From positions 1-40,682 of the forward strand of contig NZ_JAHWUS010000008.1 in the NCBI RefSeq assembly GCF_019455445.1: DNA of 40,682 bases. The letters are read 5' to 3'. Below, piece after piece: positions 36,216 through 40,682 of this stretch. Made by a program: the position numbers and the translations under genes. Source of the DNA: Pseudaquidulcibacter saccharophilus. GTDB lineage: Bacteria > Pseudomonadota > Alphaproteobacteria > Caulobacterales > Aquidulcibacteraceae. The number at the start of each line of letters is the position of its first letter. The first letter of the stretch is position 1. Under the pieces are notes generated by a model. The model saw only the letters and a program-made list of their open reading frames with translations, had not been told where the DNA came from and did no database searches.

Positions 36216-36656
36216 ATGCCAACGGCAATAATAAATATATTAAAAGGGCATGATCGCCAAAAATTAAAACAAATTATCCGTGAAACTACGGACGCTATGC
36301 ATAAGGTGCTTTCGGCACCAAAAGAGCGTCTTATGATTTGGATAAATGAAATTGATCAAGATTTATGGGGGCTTGCTGGCAACCCTGCATCGGATATCAG
36401 CGATTTTGAAACCCGTAAATCACTTGAAATTCCATTTGTGCAGATGACCCTTATGAAGGGAAGGCCATTAGAGCAATTCCATAAAATTATGGACGAAATA
36501 TCTGAAATAATTGCCCGCAATTTAGAAATTAATAAATCACAAGTTCGTGTTCATATTGCCAATGCAGAACCTGAATTATGGGCAATTGGTGGTGTGCCTG
36601 CGTCCATTCTGCGCGCCAAGGAATTAGAGGCACGCAAGACGGAAATGGCAAAATAA
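36216..36656 (+). CDS. Tandem-fused 4-oxalocrotonate tautomerase
   Basis: A 146-residue protein with two tautomerase domains; free 4-OT has about 62 residues. Domain 1 (residues 2-58) has the N-terminal proline (MPTAIINILKG) but lacks the arginines at the 4-OT R11 and R39 positions (histidine and methionine). Domain 2 (from about residue 73, PFVQMTLMKGRPLEQ) has both arginines (KGR and QVRVHI) but an internal proline. It would isomerise 2-hydroxymuconate to 2-oxo-3-hexenedioate for DmpH. AAAGGAG lies before the ATG. Confidence 0.85.
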   Translation: MPTAIINILKGHDRQKLKQIIRETTDAMHKVLSAPKERLMIWINEIDQDLWGLAGNPASDISDFETRKSLEIPFVQMTLMKGRPLEQFHKIMDEISEIIARNLEINKSQVRVHIANAEPELWAIGGVPASILRAKELEARKTEMAK

Positions 36657-36661
36657 TATTA

Positions 36662-36699
36662 ATACCCAAAAGGTATTACATAGACAGAAAAAAAGTATT
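36662..36699 (+). promoter_or_regulatory. LysR-type double box for the phenol hydroxylase operon
   Basis: ATACC-N5-GGTAT (36662-36676), 16 bases, AAGTATT (36693-36699). A sigma-54 -24/-12 promoter is not seen in 36657-36866. The rest of the interval shows only AT-rich sequence. Confidence 0.7.
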
Positions 36700-36866
36700 T
36701 TATTGTATAAAGATTTTAATACATAAATTTCCATATAAAAAATAAGTGTTAAAAATCACAAGTCAGGAAACGAACGGGTAATCCCAAAACACAGGTTAAG
36801 CCTGAGGTTTAACGAACGCATAATTGCGGGCGATGGGGGTATTTTGCCCGAGAAAAGGGAGAAAAA

Positions 36867-37121
36867 ATGGCCGATAGAGCCCCTTTGAAAAAACTGCTGG
36901 GCAAAGGGTTTGTAAAAATCCTTGGGACGCGCCTTGGCAAATATATCGAATTTGAATTTTCCCTCAATGATAGTGACCTTGCGGTGGAATTAATCCTTCC
37001 GCCTGACGCGTTTAAAGCATTTTGCGAAGCAAATGACGTTGTAATGCTTTCCCCTGATCCCGAACCATCAAGAGAGGTGGCCGGGCTTTTAGGAAAGTTT
37101 ATGCCTGATGAATTTGAATAA
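36867..37121 (+). CDS. dmpK: Phenol hydroxylase subunit P0
   Basis: An 84-residue DmpK-like protein, the auxiliary component that assists assembly of the hydroxylase. Evidence is the family-like core VKILGTRLGKYIEFEFSL and its position directly before dmpL. GGGAG precedes the ATG. It is the first gene of dmpKLMNOP. Confidence 0.9.
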   Translation: MADRAPLKKLLGKGFVKILGTRLGKYIEFEFSLNDSDLAVELILPPDAFKAFCEANDVVMLSPDPEPSREVAGLLGKFMPDEFE

Positions 37122-37156
37122 ATAAAATAAATACAAATAGTTACTTGGAGTTTGAA

Positions 37157-38146
37157 ATGACCGTTGAAATTAAAACTATGGATTTTGAACCGAAACGTCA
37201 CACTTTCGGTCATGTCGCCCGCCGTATAGGTGGTGACAAACCCGCATCGCGCTATCAAGAGGCAACTCTTGATGTGCAAGCAACAGAAAACTTTCATTAT
37301 CGACCATTATGGGAACCTGAATTCTGGCACTATGATACCGGCAAAACCAAGGTGGTTATGGAAGATTGGTATAAACCCCTTGACCCACGCCAATATTATT
37401 ATGCGACATATAATATTGCCCGCGCGAATATGAACCAGTCTGTTGAGCGTAATTTTACCTTTGTTGAAGACAAAAACCTTTTGGGCAAACTTTCCGATGA
37501 ACTTAAGCAAAAATTGATTATAGGTCTTATCCCTGCGCGCCATGTGCATTGGGGCAGTAATATGAATACCTCTGAAATGTGCCAGCGCGGATACGGCACG
37601 GCGTTTACTGCACCTTGCATGTTCTCTGCTGGTGATCATTTAGGAATGGCGCAAATTGTATCACGTATCGGCCTTGAGCTTGATGGTCAAACTGGCAACG
37701 GTTTGGACAAGGCAAAAGACGCATGGATGAACGATAAAGCATGGCAAGGTATTCGCAAATTGGTTGAAAATACACTCGTGCAACGCGATTTCTTTGAACT
37801 ATTTGTGGCACAAGTGTTGGGCATAAACGGCGTAATCCTTGAGGCAATTTATAACGGTTTGGATGATGCTTGGGGTGAGGCCTCTTTGCCAATTTCTATG
37901 CTTAGTGAATTTATGAATGACTGGCAAAAAGAAGAGGCGCGTTGGTCACACTCAACCATAAAAATCGTTGCCGCCGAAAGCGCAGAAAACAAAGCAATTG
38001 TTTCGGCGTGGGCGAGTGATTGGATTAATCGTGCCGAAGACGCATTGCGTACATATACGGCTGCAATTGCGGGTGATGAAAATATTGCCAAAACCTATGC
38101 CGATAAAGAGCGGGTAACCGCAAAATCACTTGGATTGGAGATATAA
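37157..38146 (+). CDS. dmpL: Phenol hydroxylase subunit P1 (beta)
   Basis: A 329-residue beta subunit of the diiron oxygenase. The core YRPLWEPEFWHYDT, YKPLDPRQYYYATYNIARANMNQ is diagnostic. The ATG at 37157 is preceded by TTGGAG; an upstream in-frame start at 37145 is too close to this site and is rejected. It pairs with DmpN and DmpO. Confidence 0.93.
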   Translation: MTVEIKTMDFEPKRHTFGHVARRIGGDKPASRYQEATLDVQATENFHYRPLWEPEFWHYDTGKTKVVMEDWYKPLDPRQYYYATYNIARANMNQSVERNFTFVEDKNLLGKLSDELKQKLIIGLIPARHVHWGSNMNTSEMCQRGYGTAFTAPCMFSAGDHLGMAQIVSRIGLELDGQTGNGLDKAKDAWMNDKAWQGIRKLVENTLVQRDFFELFVAQVLGINGVILEAIYNGLDDAWGEASLPISMLSEFMNDWQKEEARWSHSTIKIVAAESAENKAIVSAWASDWINRAEDALRTYTAAIAGDENIAKTYADKERVTAKSLGLEI

Positions 38147-38150
38147 TCAG

Positions 38151-38423
38151 ATGGCACAAATAGCATCAATAACCTTGTACCAGAATGATGAAGCCCGCCC
38201 AGTGATGGAGGCTATTTTGCAAGACAATCCGACGGCTCGCGTATTGAATATGCCGGGTGCGGTTAAAATCGACGTTGATGATGAATTGGTTATCAATCGT
38301 GCGACTGTGGAGGAAAAATTGGGTTCTGAATGGGACCCGCAACAAATCCACATGGTTTTGATTTCGATGGCGGGCAACCTCGATGAAGATGATGACCAAA
38401 TAAAATTAAGCTGGAAACATTAA
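38151..38423 (+). CDS. dmpM: Phenol hydroxylase subunit P2 (regulatory/effector)
   Basis: A 90-residue MmoB/DmpM-type coupling protein that binds the oxygenase and controls its activity. The start is at the second ATG of the open frame (38151), four bases after dmpL ends. A short acidic C-terminus (EDDDQIKLSW) is typical. Confidence 0.93.
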   Translation: MAQIASITLYQNDEARPVMEAILQDNPTARVLNMPGAVKIDVDDELVINRATVEEKLGSEWDPQQIHMVLISMAGNLDEDDDQIKLSWKH

Positions 38424-38436
38424 GGAAGGGAAGAAA

Positions 38437-39954
38437 ATGGCACCTACAAAGAAAATGGGCATCAAGCAAAAATACGCCCACCTTACACGCGGTCTTGATT
38501 GGGAAACAACCTATGAAAAAATGGATGATGTTTTCCCATATGATAAATTCGAAGGCATCAAAATTACTGATTGGTCAAAATGGGAAGATCCATTCCGTTT
38601 GACAATGGATTCATATTGGAAATTCCAAGCCGAAAAAGAACGTAAACTTTATGCGGTTATCGATGCGTTCGCACAAAATAATGGGCAAACGAATATTTCT
38701 GATGCACGCTATGTAAATGTGTTGAAATTATTTCTTACTGGTATTTCGCCTGAGGAATATCAAGCGCATCGTGGTTTTGCCTTCACGGGCCGCCACCTTC
38801 GTGGCGTTGGCCCACGTGTCGCATGCCAACAACAATCGCTTGATGAATTGCGCCACTTCCAAACGCAATGTCATACAATATCGCATTTCAACAAGTTTTT
38901 TAACGGTCTATCAGAATTTAGAACTATGCATGATCGTGTGTTCTATCTTTCTGTGCCTAAATCATTCTTTGATGATGCACGTACTGCTGGCCCATTTGAA
39001 TTTATGATTGCGATTGGTTTTGCGTTTGAATATGTTTTGACCAACCTTCTTTTCGTTCCATTCATGTCTGGTGCCGCATATAACGGCGATATGTCAACTG
39101 TAACCTTTGGCTTCTCTGCGCAATCAGATGAAAGCCGCCACATGACACTGGGCATCGAGGTTATCAAATTCTTGCTTGAACAGCATCCAGATAATTTACC
39201 AATCGTGCAGGAATGGGTTGATAAATGGTTCTGGCGTGGGTTCCGCTTGCTTGGTTTGGTGTCAATGATGATGGACTACATGCTTCCGAAAAAAGTTATG
39301 TCTTGGAAAGAAGCGTGGGAAATCTATTTTGTTGAAGCTGGTGGTTCATTGTTCAAGGATTTGGAGCGCTATGGTCTTAAGATGCCAAAATATCACGAAC
39401 AAGCAACTGAGGCTTGTGAGCATATTTCACATCAGCTTTATGGCCTATTATATCAATTAAGCCATGTAACAGGTCTTCATGCATGGATGCCTGATGATGA
39501 GCATATGGATTGGCTAAGCGAGAAATATCCAAATACTTTCGATAAATATTATCGCCCGCGTTTCGAGCTTTGGAAGCAGCAAGAGGCAGAAGGAAAGCGT
39601 TTTTACTACAATGGTCTTTTGCAATTATGCCATACCTGCCAATTGCCAATGACTTTCACAGAACCTGATGACCCAACTACAACTTGCTTCCGTGAAAGCG
39701 AATATGAAGGTCAGCATTATCACTTCTGTTCCGATGGTTGTAAGGATATTTTTGACCGTGAGCCTGAAAAATATATTTCTTCTTGGCTTCCAATTCAGCA
39801 AATCTTCCAAGGTAATTGTGGTGGCCCAACTATTCCTGATGTTTTGGCATATTATATGTTCGGGCCAAATGATGGAGGCGAATATGTCGGTTCCGAAGAT
39901 AATAAACTTTGGGAATCTTGGAAAAATGCCACCACCAAAGAAGCCGCAGAATAG
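38437..39954 (+). CDS. dmpN: Phenol hydroxylase subunit P3 (alpha, diiron)
   Basis: A 505-residue oxygenase alpha subunit. The diiron ligands can be read as E107, E137 and H140 (DELRH), E198, then E232 and H235 (DESRH), at spacing typical of bacterial multicomponent monooxygenases. The C-terminus has a YHS-like metal domain (CHTCQLPMTF, CSDGCKDIF). It hydroxylates phenol to catechol, which DmpB then opens. A GGAAGGGA site precedes the ATG. Confidence 0.95.
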   Translation: MAPTKKMGIKQKYAHLTRGLDWETTYEKMDDVFPYDKFEGIKITDWSKWEDPFRLTMDSYWKFQAEKERKLYAVIDAFAQNNGQTNISDARYVNVLKLFLTGISPEEYQAHRGFAFTGRHLRGVGPRVACQQQSLDELRHFQTQCHTISHFNKFFNGLSEFRTMHDRVFYLSVPKSFFDDARTAGPFEFMIAIGFAFEYVLTNLLFVPFMSGAAYNGDMSTVTFGFSAQSDESRHMTLGIEVIKFLLEQHPDNLPIVQEWVDKWFWRGFRLLGLVSMMMDYMLPKKVMSWKEAWEIYFVEAGGSLFKDLERYGLKMPKYHEQATEACEHISHQLYGLLYQLSHVTGLHAWMPDDEHMDWLSEKYPNTFDKYYRPRFELWKQQEAEGKRFYYNGLLQLCHTCQLPMTFTEPDDPTTTCFRESEYEGQHYHFCSDGCKDIFDREPEKYISSWLPIQQIFQGNCGGPTIPDVLAYYMFGPNDGGEYVGSEDNKLWESWKNATTKEAAE

Positions 39955-39965
39955 GGGAGGGTGAT

Positions 39966-40331
39966 ATGCCAGTAAAAGCAATTGTTGATAATTATAAAGA
40001 CTTTAACCCAAACCGTGACTTGCCTGAACAATATCACGGTAATCTGATGGTTTATCTATATTGGAATAAACATATGTCATTCGTGGCGGCAATGGCGGCA
40101 CCATTGCCCCCGCCAACCCCTTTTGGTGCGTTGCCAGAAGTCGCAAAGTCAGTTTATGGCACACACCCTGATTTTGAAAAAATCGACTGGTCTAAGGTTG
40201 AGTGGACATTAGATGGTAATCCTATAACCCCTGATTTTGCCAAATCAATTGGTGAACAAGGTGTGCGCCATAAGTCATTGATACGTTTTACAACGCCTGG
40301 GTTGGACGGCTTTGAGGGGAAATACGTTTAA
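39966..40331 (+). CDS. dmpO: Phenol hydroxylase subunit P4 (gamma)
   Basis: A 121-residue gamma subunit. The reading starts at the ATG at 39966 (MPVKAIVDNYKD), behind GGGGAGGG. An upstream open frame from 39909 lies inside dmpN and is rejected. It overlaps the start of dmpP by one base. Confidence 0.93.
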   Translation: MPVKAIVDNYKDFNPNRDLPEQYHGNLMVYLYWNKHMSFVAAMAAPLPPPTPFGALPEVAKSVYGTHPDFEKIDWSKVEWTLDGNPITPDFAKSIGEQGVRHKSLIRFTTPGLDGFEGKYV

Positions 40332-40682
40332 TGACCTATACCTTGACGATAGAGCCATTGGGCGAAGAGATAGAAGTAGAAGAAGGCCAGACAGTGTTGG
40401 ATGCGGCATTGCGTGCGGGAATATATTTACCGCATGCGTGCGGCCATGGATTGTGTGGAACCTGCAAGGTTGATGTTCTCGATGGGGAAGTTGACCATGG
40501 TGCTGCTTCACCTTTTGCTTTGATGGATTTTGAAAGGGATGAGGGTAAGACATTAGCTTGTGAATGCCGCCTACAATCGGATGTAACGATTGAAGCGGAC
40601 ATTGACGAGGATGATGATGCAAGAAGGATTGCGGTGAAAGACTTTGATTGTGAAGTCACCGCAATCACTAATCTAACCCATG
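40331..40682 (+). CDS. dmpP: Phenol hydroxylase reductase subunit P5 (partial)
   Basis: The first 117 residues of the NADH:ferredoxin-type reductase that feeds electrons to DmpN, cut by the right edge of the window. The [2Fe-2S] cysteines C37, C42, C45 and C77 are present (CGHGLCGTC and ACECR). The FAD and NADH domains would lie outside. Confidence 0.93.
   Translation, partial: MTYTLTIEPLGEEIEVEEGQTVLDAALRAGIYLPHACGHGLCGTCKVDVLDGEVDHGAASPFALMDFERDEGKTLACECRLQSDVTIEADIDEDDDARRIAVKDFDCEVTAITNLTH

Noticed and set aside
36657-36866. Sigma-54 promoter upstream of dmpK
   Set aside because: No TGGCAC-N5-TTGC-type -24/-12 match is visible; a LysR double box is present instead.
39909-39965. Longer N-terminus of DmpO
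   Set aside because: It lies inside dmpN; the ATG at 39966 has a strong ribosome binding site and matches the family start.

Overview
The window reads as chromosomal DNA of an AT-rich alphaproteobacterium. The evidence is an initiator tRNA of alphaproteobacterial type, a RpoE/ChrR singlet-oxygen regulatory pair with furan-fatty-acid-type genes, and a Caulobacterales/Sphingomonadales-style TonB receptor in a pectin locus. I would guess a Caulobacterales or Hyphomonadaceae relative, but the sequence alone does not fix the genus. Almost all the DNA is coding, and genes are packed into short operons with frequent ATGA overlaps.

Region 1 (1-370) holds two full 126-bp tandem repeats and a partial third that leads into tRNA-fMet. 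Each full repeat carries a copy of the first 18 bases of that tRNA plus two hairpins.

Region 2 (527-7917) is a membrane-lipid stress module: an ECF sigma factor (RpoE type), its ChrR anti-sigma factor and a DUF2177 membrane protein. Around them are two CFA-synthase-family methyltransferases, an FAD oxidoreductase, a DUF1365 protein, a DUF1295 membrane protein and a secreted DUF2147 protein. Five upstream regions share one bipartite motif, [TA][GA]A[AT]CC-N16-CGTA, so the set looks like one sigma-factor regulon. The families match those used for methyl-furan fatty acids and the singlet-oxygen response in Rhodobacter.

Region 3 (7948-26890) is a pectin/polygalacturonate utilisation locus. It has PL10 and PL1 pectate lyases, a UxuB-like reductase, UxaA, a LacI regulator, UxaC, KduI, KduD, an FAH-type hydratase, a TonB receptor, KdgK, a GH43 enzyme, a CE12 acetylesterase and a hexuronate MFS transporter. 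The perfect palindrome GACACCGGTGTC occurs upstream of four transcription units. A degenerate second copy lies 74 bp from the TonB-receptor site. The LacI protein is the obvious candidate binder.

Region 4 (26970-40682) is a phenol/catechol meta-cleavage locus: dmpF-dmpG plus a MetA-type outer-membrane protein on the minus strand, a CatR/BenM-type LysR regulator, then dmpQ-B-C-E-H, a divergent SDR and a fused tautomerase, followed by the multicomponent phenol hydroxylase dmpKLMNO and the start of dmpP, cut by the window edge. Three promoters share an ATACY-N5-GGTAT box with a second GTATT half-site exactly 22 bp downstream. This points to LysR control of the whole pathway instead of the usual sigma-54/DmpR control. 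Together the window links plant cell-wall sugar use, aromatic degradation and oxidative membrane remodelling.
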